This document shows, one piece after another, positions 13,247-25,510 of a stretch of 64,000 bases of DNA. Origin of the DNA: Endomychus coccineus (Eukaryota > Arthropoda > Insecta > Coleoptera > Endomychidae); the NCBI GenBank assembly GCA_958510875.1, contig OY294070.1, positions 118,648,703 through 118,712,702 on the forward strand. The letters run 5' to 3'. Each line of letters begins with the position of its first letter. Positions within the stretch are counted from its first letter, which is position 1. The translations under genes were made by a program, and so were the position numbers. The notes beneath the pieces are model-generated. The model was given only the letters and a program-made list of their open reading frames with translations. It did no database searches and had not been told where the DNA came from.

Positions 13247-15486
13247 CGGAGGGCAAGGTGAAAAGTTTCTGAAAAATTAAACAAAAAATGATTTATTTGA
13301 TCAAAATTAATTTTATTTCTCAACATAGTCTGCTTGTAGCCCAATACACTTCGGCCAACATTTTCAAATTTTTCGATGCCTCCCAAATAATACGATTCCA
13401 GCAATCCTTCAAAATAGACGTTTGTTTCAGCGATAACCTCATCGTTGGAGCCAAATTTCTTTCCAACGAGCCATTTCTTCATGTTTGGAAATAGATAAAA
13501 ACGCAGAGTGCCAAATCTGGAGAATATGGTGAATGACGAACCAATTCGTATGGCAATTCATGCAATTTTGCCATTGCGACTGCGGACCTGTGAGTCGGTG
13601 CATTGTTCTGGTGGAAGAACACTTTTTCTTTGCCAAATGCGGCCGCTTCCGCTTCAAATCTGCGTCGAATCGATCCAACAGCTCTGAATAATTTACGCCG
13701 GCGATCGTTTTTCCTTTTTCAAGGTAATCGATACGCACGATACCGTGTGCATCTCAAAAAACCGTCACCATGACTTTGTTAGCCAATAAACTCACTTTGG
13801 CCTTTTTCGGCTTCGATTCGCACGGACAAGTCCACTGTTTCGACTTGTTCTTTGGTCTCTGGTGTATTGTGATGGATCCATGTTTTGTCCACAGTTACGA
13901 AACGGCGCAAAAAGTCTTTCTCATCGTTCTTCAACATCGCTACACTCCTTTGAAGTTGTCACACGGTCGCGCTAGTTGTCAACAGAGAAAATGCGGCACC
14001 CATCTGGCAGATAGCTTTCTCATATTCAAAAATGTATGCAAAGTGTTCCGTACTCATTCGGTTGAGATGCTCATAGTCTGAGCAATTTCGTGCACTTTAA
14101 CTCGCCGATCGTCCAATATCATATCATGGATTTTATCGACAATTTCTGGCGTGGTAACCTCACTTGGAAGACCAGAACGTTAGGCGTCCTTTGTGGTTAT
14201 ACCGGGATATCAAAAATTATCTTGGTCAGGGGTGGTTGTGGAATCTAAAACGTGTGTACGTTTGAAATAATTATATCATAATTAATTTGAAGTTTCTAAA
14301 AGTGCGAAATTTCGCAATTTTATACGAATATTGTAACACTCAGAAGTCTTTAGCGCTTTGGACTCCGCGATTTTCACGTGTCCTATCGAAATTAGAAGGT
14401 TCGAATTATCTAAAAACATAATTGCATGAACGCCAGACGTCCTATGTAATTAGCTACGAACGAAATCATTTTGACATATGCCTCGAGGAGCTCGCTGAGC
14501 GTAAGTTAGAGTTTATACATTTTACCTCGGTCTTGTTAATTTGGGGCCGTTTCTTGCCCCGTGCGACCGGCGCCAGTTGTAATAAAGTGTTTTTGGCTAT
14601 GGGCCGCTAGCTTTTACCCGCTTCGTGTATATTTTAGTCGCGAGAAAATTCCCTTTGGTACGTCGCACGTTAGACGCGCGTAGCTGAGATCTGAGAATAG
14701 CTCAAACTGTTTTAATTAAATTTTCCTATTTAATGGACATTTATCGAAAAAAGAAGGGCCGTTGGGCACGGTGCGATACTAAATCTAACTACATGGAGCG
14801 AAAACGGCACGCGAAAAGTCGTCGTAAAGCCGTATTAGGTACAACCAGTTTGCACTTTTCTAACTCGCGTTCTACGGGCTTCTCACGTGAACGTTATTCG
14901 ATTTACGGAAAATTGACTATTTCAAAACAGTTTTTGACCCGGATTGTGGCTATCACGACCTCTGGAAAGGTTCAAAGTTCACATAATTATTTCATAATTT
15001 GTAGTTCATTATTGTTTTACAACTGAAATAAATAGGTATGAAATTTGTAGGTTATTGATGATGTCAGTGTGACAGTGGCATAATTATTTCAAACGTAAAG
15101 TAAGACACACGTTTTAGATTCCACAACCACCCTTGACCAAGATAATTTTTGTTATCCCGGTACTACCACAACGAAAATCAGTAAACCACTTTTGAATCGT
15201 TCCAATCAATGGTGAAGAGTCCCCATAATGCTTATTAAGCGATGCTTTGTTTTGCGTAATATTTTTTCCACGCAAGAAATAATGTTTAATTAATCAACAC
15301 GCGAAATTCACTTTTTTCCATGTTTACAAAAATCTTCAAGGTTGCTTGCTTTCGATGGATGTCAAAACAGAACTGAATGACATATAATCAGTCTGAAAAT
15401 TTTAATGCATTCTAGTTAAAGATGTCCGGATTTCCGGTTGTGGCGCCATCTGTTCTATTTTTCAGGGACTTTTCACCTTTCCCTCG
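13247..15486 (-). mobile_element. Decayed mariner transposon, interrupted by a nested element
   Basis: Terminal inverted repeats face each other: gagggcaaggtgaaaag near 13251 and its counterpart cttttcaccttt...ccctcg ending near 15486. On the minus strand a mariner transposase starts with MEKSEFRVLI near 15332 and continues in broken frames to the C-terminal part (DYLEKGKTIAGV, KRPHLAKKK, then KKWLVGKKFGSNDEVIAET near 13480-13400). Several frameshifts and stops make it inactive. The mariner is split by the 959-bp CCGGG element at 14202-15160; without that insert it would be about 1.3 kb, the usual mariner size. It lies in the 5' region of the minus-strand SET/MYND gene. Confidence 0.8.
14202..15160 (+). 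mobile_element. CCGGG-TIR non-autonomous element, long form, nested in mariner
   Basis: Ends are ccgggatatcaaaaattatc and its inverse (with one change: gttatcccgg), flanked by TA at 14200-14201 and 15161-15162. It interrupts the mariner transposase within the segment reading FRCG-like, so it post-dates the mariner. The interior of about 700 bp matches the copy at 55125-56075 in inverted orientation. The two small open frames in it (14422-14610 and 14733-15026) are not conserved between copies, because a short insertion shifts the frame. I therefore read it as non-coding cargo. Confidence 0.82.
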
Positions 15487-17200
15487 TATTGGCATTCATA
15501 CATTAATTATTATCATCATACCTGATTGTGTAAAACCGATATTATTATCAATTCTGCGATAAAAAAATCAGTTTGTACAGGAAATATATGTCCGAAGCTA
15601 TTTGTTTTATAAATAAAAAAGCTGTAACCCTCCCCCTTGTGCAATAATGGGAATATCAAAATGTTTTTAGATTTGATTTTCCGCGAGAACGGTAGGTCCT
15701 AGAGAGAATTCTTATGAAGAAAAATTGTAGAGAACAATATTATTTACAATTCATCTCGTCGCTGCGCTACAACCAAAAGTACAGAAAGCAGAGGGCTCAA
15801 AGTTGCCAAAATTTTCCCCCCTTTTTCTCAAAAATCAAGCGTTTGTGCATATATGTTAATAGGAACTTTTTTCTCGAATTAAAATTTCGTATCGACTGTT
15901 AAAGTCCTACTACTAAAACCTGGGATATCCTGTATATGGCAATACTGCCGTACCTAAGCTGTAGAAAGAACGAGGTGGTCGCCCCATTAGCCATCTCCAC
16001 GCAACACCACTGTGAGTATTAACAATAATAATAATCGTCTAACATATCAAAGATTATAAAATAATACAAAAAGTAAGTATTTCCGAAACGAATATGAAGA
16101 TAAATAGGAGCGAAGATATTCTATCTAAGCAAAATGAAGCTTCCTAAAGTTATAAAATGTTGTTGTTGTCTTTTTTTAAATCAGTTTCCTTACGAATCTC
16201 GAATTTAATACAGAGTATGTGTTTGGATAACAACCTTTCATAATTTATATAGTATATGATCCATGAGATAAAATACAATTCATACGCAAATAAATCAAAC
16301 GACAGTTCATTCAACAGCTAATGTAAAACGCCCAAACATGCAAATGCAATAGTTAGTGTGAGGTGTAAGTGTTCAAAGAAGACAGACGTAAGGTAATTAC
16401 TTGACAAATTATAATACTAATAAGTACCCGTAAATCTCGGAACGTCCAAATTCACCGGTGTAATGCTACTTAAAAATAAACCATTCTGGACTAACAATGA
16501 GAAACTTGCGCGAGCATTCAATCTTGAACTATTTCGGACCTATAAGTATTTCAATCGTTCGTTTCATTCTGTGCCAATAAATGTTTGCATTAGTTCTAGG
16601 AGTTTTTCGCATGTTCTAATTAATTATTAGAGAAAAATAATACGTTGCATAGAATGTTTCATTGAAAAGACTTACACTCGATTGGAAAGTAGTAAGCCAA
16701 ATTATATCAAACTTGAGTGATCAAAATAGAGGGATTTGGCACAGAACAAACACCAAGGCCAACAGGTAAATCAAAATGAATTATATATATTCACTCAACT
16801 AGTCTTTTCTTCAGCTTATAACTCAACTAATTTCGTGAATTGACAAGTATTTAATTTTTTTTAAATATCCATTTCGAAACATTCTGTTCAAATGTAGGTG
16901 TTGTTTTGGCAAATAAAATTATAAAACCTGATTGTAATATCAAAATGCTTTGGCACCGATGAGGGGCCCCAAGAAAATTATTGTTGATCTAAATTTTATT
17001 TGCAAAACTGTAACATCTCTAGATTTAGTAACAATTATTTGTTAGAAACAACTTCCAAATAATAATATCAATATTATCAATTTGGAATTAGTTCCATTGT
17101 GTTGGATAGGAAACTGCTCCAGCGTGGCGCCAAATTATTAGGAGGTTTTATTCTCCGTGATAAGTTCTTTCTAGTCCAAATCGATCAGTAACGTCACAAA
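15487..17200. other. Intergenic, no gene seen
   Basis: AT-rich spacer between the mariner and a MITE-like block. A Tc1/mariner-style end (ctgggatatcctgtatatgg) appears near 15920-15940 without a partner I can find. Nothing else is supported. Confidence 0.5.
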
Positions 17201-17204
17201 CTTA

Positions 17205-17345
17205 TGATTCCAGACCAAAAGTAGGTCACGCCATCTATGAACAGGTGTCCCACTAAGAAATCAAACAATGTACCCCATTGACTGAAAGATTTCTCGACCT
17301 TTACAAAAGTTATGGGGAATGTGAGACTGCTTGAGTGAGCCCGAT
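17205..17345. mobile_element. Partial copy of a small MITE
   Basis: About 110 bp (cgccatctatgaa ... acaatgtacc ... gatttctcga ... tttacaaaagtta) match the reverse complement of the palindromic element at 19985-20197. Only one arm is recognisable. Confidence 0.5.
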
Positions 17346-17479
17346 TGGGACACCAAACCAAATAGTCCAGTCAAAAGTGTGGAAAAATAGGGGTATTACT
17401 AAAATTTCATAGACCGCACGAAAATGCAAAATTCGTTTTGTATCGTGTTCAGCATGACATCGTTAGTCAGAACAAAAAG

Positions 17480-18010
17480 AGGGGCTCGTGATTATTACTA
17501 TTAATAACAAATGCAAAGTTTCTGAAATTTGAGATGAGGGTTTTTGAACCGCTGAACCCGGAACTGAAGTCGGAAAATGGAAAATCCGACCCGTTTGCAG
17601 GAAAGCCCGAAAAATTTTACCAAATCTTAGGAACAAACAACATTTTTCTCAGACTGTGTTATTGAAATAATAAGATGCCGTGATGTGTCTTGGTACAATT
17701 TTCACTAAAAGAAGGAAAATGCTGGAAAATTGGTGACTAATGTCGTCATTTTTCCTTGATATTCCTATCTCGGTCCTCGTCCAAGATATCTAATTATATG
17801 TTTTCGTGGTCGCTGAGTATTATTCCAGTTTTCAGGAAAACTCCGAAAAATGAAAATTTACCATTTCTACACGACAAACTTTAGTTATTTTGTTTTTCGA
17901 AAACTTTTAGTCAGTGTTATTGAAATAATGATGTACCGTGATGGCTTTCGGTACAAATTTCACTACTCGGTTGTATATAAAATAGTCTCTTCTTTCATAT
18001 TATCAAAATT
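17480..18010. repeat. Two degenerate tandem repeat units of about 258 bp
   Basis: The segment gtgttattgaaataat ... gatg ... ggtacaa ... ttcac occurs at about 17656 and again at about 17914 in the same orientation, with similar flanking text (gaaaa, ccgaaaa, tttt). This suggests a short satellite-like array with at least two diverged units. No gene is seen. Confidence 0.45.
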
Positions 18011-18249
18011 AACTTTTTTTGAGAAAAAAATCTTGAATCTTGAATTTACCACAAACCCGCGAGCTGTTCGCTTTGTTGTGAATTAGGTTATTAAGTTACT
18101 CAGCTGACAGCTATTTCGAATGCACATATACGTTAATTCAGTTTACATAATTTTATTTCCATGTCACAAACTTATAGTTCCCGGCAGATGTTTCGCTCTT
18201 CTCATAGATCTTATTAGGGGAACAAGCAAGTTTGCAACTTTTTTTTTGC

Positions 18250-19975
18250 GGTGAAGAAAATTCTTCATGGGGGGGTTATGAGTCTTTGGGTTTCATGGTC
18301 TACTGTGAGAGTCACCTTTCCAAGCATACTCACTAAAAGCGTCACCCCCTTAGTAGGCTCCCCTGTCTATTGCCTCCCGGTAACACTTAGGCCTACTGGC
18401 CCATTGTACCTCGCCTCTGTTTTGTTTCTTTATGGTATTCACTCGAATAGTTTTGTACCTGGTACGAGTTTGTATAAGTCCTTTACTGGGTGGGAACTGT
18501 ATAATTCTGGTTCGCCTTTTGCGCATTTACACAGTATGTGGTATGTGTGTGACTGTTTCTGTATCCTTACCACAAAGTCTGCATGTCAGGTCGACATTGT
18601 ACAGTCTCATTTTGTTTAGGTGCCCTTTTACTGGCGCATGGCCAGTCATGAGCCCTGTTATGACTTTTATTTGTTCCCTATTTAGTGCTAACATGTCTGT
18701 CGCTCTTTTGTTACACGGGGCTTTGATGTATTTCTTCCGATGTTCGTTTCCTGGAATTTTTTCCCAGTATTCTTAGTGGTTTTCCATGATCCAGTCTTCT
18801 ACAGATCTTCGTGCTGAAAGTTATGGTTGCATGTATCATCCTGTTCATCAGCATTGAGTCTATCCAGACCACACATGGTTTCTCGATTCCTCTATGTTTG
18901 AGGGACCTGATGATTGAATCAATGGAGGTGTTGTCAAAAGCTCCTTCTATGTCTAGAAAAGCCTCTAGAAGGATTTCTTTATTTTCCAACGTTTTTTCCA
19001 TCCTTTCCACAAGTTGATGGAGTTCTGTTTCTGTTGAACAGCCAGTCTTGTAGGCATATTGGTCGCGGTCCACTGGTCTTTCCACCAGTACACCGTCCCT
19101 TCTGTGTTTGTCTACTAGCTTTTCTAGGGTCTTGAGTTCAAATGACATAAGACTAATCGGTCTTAGGGACTTCGCCGTCTCCTGTCCAGTTTTTCCAGGA
19201 TTCGGTATAAAAGTAAACCTAATATACCTCCATGAGTCCGGAATATTCCCGAGAGCCGCTGATCTGCAGTAGTTCTGGCCCCTTCTGTAGCAGTACTGGG
19301 TAAATCCCGTCCGAGCCCGGTGATTTATATGGTTCAAATGAGTTTATAGCCCATTAAACCTGGTCCTAGGTTACCACTTTTTCAGTCATTCTCCAACTTT
19401 CCTTGGATCCTTGACCATTTGTTTTCTGGGTAGTAGGTGTCTGAACTATTTGAGATCCAGGAAAGTGTACTCTAGAGAGTTCCTTTGTTGTTTCCTCCTC
19501 TATGCTTGTGTACTTCCCTTGTTTCTTTTTAAGGGTGTATTGGTTGTTGTGTGTCCTTAGAGAGCATTATGTGGAGTCTAGCACTCTCTTGAGGGCTTTC
19601 GCACTCCTCACAGTACTTCCTCCATGAATCACTCTTAGCTTTTTTCAGTGCGCTTTTATAAATATTCAAGGGTCTTGTAGTCATCCCACCTTCCAGTTGT
19701 TTTGGCCGTGTTGAATTATTTTCTGGTTTGACCTCTCATTTTGGCAAGTGCGCTGTTCCACTAAGGCACTTTCGTGGTGGATTGCCTTGTGGAGAGAGGA
19801 CAATTTTTTTGAGCTCAGAGATGATCGTATCGTTGAGTTGTTCCACGACCATCTCGGAGTCACTGTTTGTTCTTATCTTTTTTTGGGTCCCTTGGAGGTT
19901 ACGTTCTAGGCCTGCTTTGTAGGCTTCCCAGTCTTTTCTCCTTGGGTTTCGATAAGTTTCAATTTGCAACGTTAC
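18250..19975 (-). mobile_element. Non-LTR retrotransposon relic (ORF2: RT and C-terminal zinc knuckle)
   Basis: On the minus strand a long frame (19337-18711) reads FIPNPGKTGQETAKSLRPIS, LKTLEKLVD, AYKTGCSTETELHQLVERM and FLDIEGAFDNTSIDSI, typical of the fingers/palm of a jockey-group or related reverse transcriptase. Upstream pieces lie at 19969-19736. Downstream it jumps to a C-terminal part (QIKVITGLMTGHAPVKGHL, CRLCGKDTETVTHI), so an internal segment including the catalytic YxDD is deleted. A t-run at about 18241-18249 may be the poly(A) tail. It is a dead 5'-truncated copy lying between the two SET/MYND genes. Confidence 0.8.
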
Positions 19976-19984
19976 TGAACGATC

Positions 19985-20197
19985 TCTGTTGAAGGTAGTC
20001 GTAACTGGTTAAGAACATGGTTAAAAAACCTAAAGTATCTCACGCTATCTATGACGTAACTTTTGTAAAGTTCGAGAAATCTGTCAGTTAATGTGGTACA
20101 TTGTTTGCTTTCTTAGTCGGACTTCTATTCATAGATGGTGTGAGATACTTTTGCTCTTTATACCATGTTATGGTCAGTTATGACTACCTTCGACAGA
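19985..20197. mobile_element. Palindromic MITE (about 213 bp)
   Basis: The two halves are inverted copies: ctgttgaaggtagtcgtaac at the left and the inverse of ctgtcgaaggtagtcataac at the right, with inner arms aagtatctcacgctatctatga and its partner. It lacks an ORF. It lies just upstream of the plus-strand SET/MYND gene and has a one-armed relative at 17205-17345. Confidence 0.6.
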
Positions 20198-20381
20198 AAT
20201 CATTCAGTAATGTTGCAAACTTCCTTAATGTAATGCTCTCAAGACAAATACAAATATGAAAGATCCTTTCGTATGTTAGAATTACCAGCATTTGATGTAT
20301 GCAGGGAAAACAATATCAACATCAGTTATTCATTCATTCCGAATTACTGAGCTATATCAATATATCTGAGTTTCAGGTGAA

Positions 20382-23300
20382 ATGGTTGAACAACTATGTG
20401 CTGTTTGCAAGAAATGGGCAATGCAAAGTTGTTCCGCTTGCGCTTCCATTTACTATTGTGGAAAAGAACATCAAAAATCACATTGGAAGGTGCATAAAAA
20501 CACCTGTGCGCCATACAAAACAGTTTCGCATCAAATTGGAAATGGAAAAACTTTAATTGCTAGTAGGAACATCGAACCAGGTGACAAGATTTTCACAAAG
20601 CCACCATTCCTACTTGGTCCGAGAAATGAAACAAAACCATTCTGCCTGGGATGTCATCAAAAACTCGACGAAATAAAAAAGTACTCATGCTCGAAATGTT
20701 CATGGCCGTTGTGCAGAAAGAACTGCGAGTCTCTAGCAAGGCACGAAGAGGAATGCCAAATATTCGTCAACCATGAAGTGCACAAGAAGGTGTTAGATCA
20801 CAATCTTAATATTTACCCGATTATCATGCCATTACGCATTTATTTTATGAAATTGAATCACCCGAAAAAGTTCGCAACAATAATCGATTTGGCCACAAAT
20901 CCGGTAGAATACAATAGCACATATAAATCTTTTAAAGACTTCTTAGATTGCATTTTTGAATCAGCTGTGATGGAAGATGAAGATTGTATGAAAATATGGT
21001 CAGTATATAAGTCGCAAGCAATTTGTATTCCTAGCGAAAAATCCGTTACAGATTTCATTGGATTTTATCCGGTGCTGCCTCTTGTAAGTCATTCCTGTAA
21101 GGGAAATTCAAAGATAGTACAAACTGGTAAGAATCACGAATTAACTCTAATAGCCACTGTTCCAATTACCAAAAACGATCCGCTAACAACAAATTACACG
21201 GATATTTTTTTGGGTACGCTAGAAAGACAAAAACAACTGAAGGAGATCAAATCTGTAACTTGTTCATGTGAGAGATGCAAAGATCCGACTGAACTTGGAA
21301 CCTACATAAATTCCATATATTGTACCATGTGTAAAGAGGAAACATTGATCGAAGACGGGCCTAAAATCATCAGTACAGATCCTATAGATCGAAACGCGCC
21401 TTGGACTTGCGAAAATTGTGGAAACTCCATATCATGCAAACAAATCATTTTGGGTAACATGTCTCTGAGAGAGGAAATAGAGGAATTGGATAAGACCCAT
21501 CCAAAGGATTTAGAACATTTTCTTTTCAAATATGGAGAAATTGTACATCCAATGAATAATCATTTCCTGAGAGTTAAATACCATTTAGTTCAGTTATATG
21601 GTAGTGCCAAAGGGTTTGGACTAGCAGGTTAGTTTACATTATTTCTGATCTTCCAAAATTCCATAATTCAGAGGAACACTGAAAATATTTCAAATTAGCT
21701 AAGATCAATATAACTATTCTATAGCTAATGTTATTTTTTTCCTCCCACTAAAAATGTTAGAAACACCATTAGTCCAGGCTGTGAACTGGGATTTTAGCTA
21801 TAATAAAAAAAAAACATGTAAGTTCGAATTAAAAAATTTTTTTGCATTAGCTTCAGGAGGTTCTCAGGATCATTCATACACCTTAAAACCTCTTGGGAAC
21901 CCCAACCCCACCCATTGGAGGCGAAAATGGCCCGAGTCTTGAATTTTATTTTCTACAAAAAAAGGTAGTTTGGCATTTCGAGTGCACCTAGGAGGTTTTT
22001 TGGGTCGCTGAACACGAATCCGTAGCCAGATTTACTTGCAATTAATTGTAGGGGTGGTCAAATCGACAAAATTGGCCAATTTCGCACCCCTAATATGTTA
22101 TTTTGCAATTTACGTGTCTTAGGCATTTCGAATGCACCAAGGGAGGTGTTTTGGGTCGCTGATCACGAATTCGTAGCCACATTTACTCGCAATCCATCGT
22201 AGGGGTGATAAAATCGACGAAATTGGCCAATTTTCGCCCCTATATGTTATTTTGCAATTTACGTATTTTTGGCAATTCGAATGCACCAAGGGTTTTTTTT
22301 GGGTCGCTGAATACGATTCCGAAGCCAGATTTACTCCGAAGTAGTTTTAAAATGCAAAAATAATGAAAATTTAAAAGCGTGTCAAATTAGCCATTTTTGT
22401 AAATTTCCCACCCCTACGATGATATTCGAGTGAATCTGGCTTCGGAATGGTATTCAGCGACCCAAAAAACCTCCTTGGTGCATTCGAAATGCCTAAAACA
22501 CGTAAATTGCAAAATAACATATAGGGGTGCAAAATTGGCCAATTACTTCAATTTTACCACCCCTACGATGGATTGCAAGTAAATCTGGCTACGGTTTCGT
22601 GTTCAGCGACACAAAATACCTTTTTTTGTAGAAAATACAATTCAAGACTTGGAGATTTCGGGCCATTTTCGCCCCCAATGGGTGGGGTTGGGGTTCCCAA
22701 GAGGTTTTAAGGTGTATGAATGATCCTGAGAACCTCCTGAAGCTAATGCAAAAAAAAAATTTTGATTCGAACTTACATGTTTTTTTTTTATTTTCCGGTT
22801 CATAGCCTGGACTACATAGCGAAAGGAAAAAAATTAAGTACATAAACTACATAAACTTATATATAGGTATAGGGAAGGTTTACCGCCCATCGCCAATAAA
22901 CCATTAGTAGCCTTTGAAGCGTTTGTCAAAAACTTCGGGGGATAACATTGTTCCCTACCATGGTACAAGTTTCACAAAAATAATTACTATTACAGCTACT
23001 ACTGACATTGGTTATGGATTAGTAATTCTAATTGTGGTTTCCCTAACTTTACATTTAATTATGTATATATTTTTTGATTTAAAATATCTTTTTTTTTCTT
23101 TTCGCACCAGTAAATCACGTCATTTACGTGATTTGTATTTCGTTTGTGAAATTCGTGTTTAAATATGTTTTCAATGGGATAATGACACATTCGAGTTTTA
23201 GACATAGGTAATAAGGTGGAGTTTAGACCTTGATCTGCAGTCTCTGCCATAAATTATCTCTCTAATCTGCCATTAAAAAAACCGTTTCACGTAATTAATA

Positions 23301-24660
23301 CTGTTCCACACAATTTTAAACTCTATCACTCATTTATTTTTACTATCAATTTCATTTATTTTTACTATCAATTATAGTTGCCAAAAATAGGATATAATGA
23401 TCCTATTTTGATTTGTAATTCAGTTCACTCTGATGGAATAATTTGTAGCTGAAAGGTTCTCAGTACTTTTAACAATATTTTCAGCTAATAATGTTTATTT
23501 TAATTATTTGGGTAATTGTTGCAATAATAAATTTTAAAATGATTCTCATGGTTTTTCCCACGTGCCCCTAGGACATAGTAAAATGCTCTTGGTGGCATAA
23601 TCATCACCACTTAAGCGATTGATGAAAGTTGTTAAATGGGTAGTGACTAATTTGTTGTAACTCTAGCTCCAGCAGTTTGGTATTTCATGTAATTATAAAA
23701 CTGCTGTAAGTAATAATTACTGATTTATATTTCGATTTATTCCAGAAAAATGAAAACATATTGATTTAACAACAATATTTTCAGTGTTCCTTCAAATAAT
23801 TATAGTCTATGGAAATTTACGGAATTATTTTTGACATCATCGATATGCCAAAATTATTTCTTATAATCATTCTAATCACATTGATTATTTTCGTGTTTGG
23901 AAATGCCATGCTTGTAGCTGAAATACTGCTGAAATCTTGGCTACCTTGCAGATATTTTGAAGTAGGGAACTAATGGCGAAACCCAGGATGACTTTCTTGT
24001 AAGTTAGTGTCAAATCTTCTCGAATATAGAGCACCTATCATTATCTAATCATACCAAATTATAAATGCATAGTGGATGAAAATAGCATTGTAACTTTGAA
24101 ACAACAGTTTTGTAAGTCATTTCTTCGAACGTTATCGTGTAGTCAAAACCGAATATAAAGGAGTGGAAATTTCATGTCAGTCCTTTCATACGCTCAAAAA
24201 TAGTTAGTGTATAAGTTAGAAGTTACTGTACTCTATTATGGAACTGCTTATAATTTTGTTTCAAATTGATTGTTTACTATATGGAACATTTCAATTTTAG
24301 AATTACCAGATGAGCTGCTGGAGAGGAAGATTCAACTATGCCAAGAACTACTGAATATGGCGAGTATACTGGATCCTGGATATTCTAAACTAAGAGGTTG
24401 CCTGCTCTATGAGCTACAAGCCGCCATCGTTATGCAAACGAAACGGAAATTTTGCCAAGAACAAATAACAAAACCAAGAGCTGAGGTTTCATAATCAGTA
24501 TTAATCATAGTTGACTAAATGACAACTTTGCTTCTAGGAAATATTGAAGAAGTCATTGGACTTACTACATGAAGCTTGCAAAATCTTGTTAGTGGAACCA
24601 GAGTTTAGAGAAACACTCCAAAGTAAACTCGCGACACTAACATCAGATCCCGATTCTTGA
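20382..24660 (+). CDS. SmydA-like: SET and MYND domain protein, SmydA-like, intron-poor paralog
   Basis: Exons 20382-21627, 24301-24485 and 24538-24660 join in phase and give 517 aa. The ATG follows an acceptor-like gtttcag, so a 5' UTR exon probably lies upstream. MYND ligands are C6, C9, C17, C20, C26, H30, H38 and C42. The SET core reads FIGFYPVLPLVSHSCKGNSK, where the usual NHSCxPN is SHSCKGN, so methyltransferase activity is doubtful. The post-SET is SCERCKDPTELGT, near-identical to the minus-strand paralog, which also shares LDPG and the helical tail. The first exon covers what is split into five exons in that paralog, and the paralog's last intron site is unspliced here; in exchange it has two introns the paralog lacks. 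The donor after GAG at 24486 (gtttca) is weak. A 1-kb foldback lies in its first intron. Confidence 0.87.
21772..22812. mobile_element. Foldback element (1,041 bp) with internal tandem monomers
   Basis: The ends gtccaggct and agcctggac are flanked by TA (21770-21771 and 22813-22814). The two arms are long inverted copies of each other, including the landmark ggttctcaggatcattcata and the gaaccccaaccccaccca block. Inside the arms, monomers of about 140 bp (tttttgggtcgctga ... taggggtg ... ttattttgcaatttacgt) occur about three times on the left and two on the right. There is no ORF. It sits wholly in the first coding intron of the plus-strand SET/MYND gene, so the pre-mRNA could fold into a long hairpin. 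Confidence 0.8.
22813..24300. other. Remaining intron of SET/MYND gene, nothing recognised
   Basis: AT-rich intronic sequence. A short tandem duplication (catttatttttactatcaa twice) is seen near 23331-23373. No exon-like or transposase-like frames are convincing. Confidence 0.5.
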
Positions 24661-24746
24661 AATATAGAGGAAAAATGTCTTCCTTTAACAACTTAATTAA
24701 CGATTAAGTTCCTCGTTATACTGAATAATTGTTATTACATATTAGT

Positions 24747-24752
24747 AATAAA
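24747..24752 (+). terminator. Poly(A) signal AATAAA
   Basis: An aataaa hexamer 87 bp after the stop codon of the plus-strand SET/MYND gene; the best candidate for its polyadenylation signal. Confidence 0.6.
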
Positions 24753-25379
24753 AATTAAATTATATTCCATGACTTATTTATTTATTCATGAGATGTTAAT
24801 TAAATGCTCCTGTCAAGTTTATTACTATAAGAGCTTAACACTTGTCGAAAGAATTCCAAGTAGTGAGTGACTAGTGTAGATTTGTAGAATAAGCCGTTTT
24901 AGACAGCTTCAAAATTGGGGTTCAGTGAGGGTAAATACAGGCAAAAGCGTCAGTTTTTATCACGGTCGTATACACCGTGGTTTTTATTTGTGTTGGTGGC
25001 TTATCTCATTTTCTATGTTCACTGTTAAACCTTTGGGCCTACGATATTAGATACATAGAGGGTTTATATATCTATAATTAGAGACAGGAGATCTGTGCCA
25101 ATGCCAATAACCTTTTAAACCAAATTATATCTTGAAACATGCTAAAATGGTTTTCTACTCGGAATTTACTTCGACTTACTTCCTGATTTCTTTTCAACAC
25201 AATCTGTTGTTGAATACATATTTTCAAATAACCGGTTATGTCCGAGAAATGATTGTAGAAACTTTCTATTCCATGGTCTTAAACACAGATGAAGAAACTA
25301 TTTTCGTGGTCTATACTCTGTAGTCTGCAATTCTGTATTGAAAATAAAATGACAAGTCAAGTCACCATTTTGTAACTTT

Positions 25380-25510
25380 GCTGTACCGTACCGCGTACCG
25401 TACTGCTCCGTCGGTAAATTGTTTCTTTTTGTCTAATGTAATGTGATTTGACACTATCAATCAACAATTTTGTATATTATTACACTTAATTAATATTGCG
25501 TTTTTTAGGT
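25380..25510 (+). promoter_or_regulatory. Possible GMP synthase promoter / 5' UTR exon
   Basis: A small CpG-rich island in AT-rich DNA (gtaccgtaccgcgtaccgta and following) is followed by a good donor, ttttttag|gtgagt, at about 25510. The first coding exon of GMP synthase at 27788 is preceded by an acceptor (cttttacag) 14 bp before the ATG, so an upstream non-coding exon is expected. This is the most likely site, but it is inferred only. Confidence 0.35.

Noticed and set aside
14422..15026. Two small ORFs inside the CCGGG element
   Set aside because: The frames are broken in the homologous copies at 55125-56075 and 11235-11885 by indels, so there is no sign of coding constraint.
18251..18776. 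Two plus-strand ORFs of 114-122 codons
   Set aside because: Antisense shadows of the minus-strand LINE ORF2.
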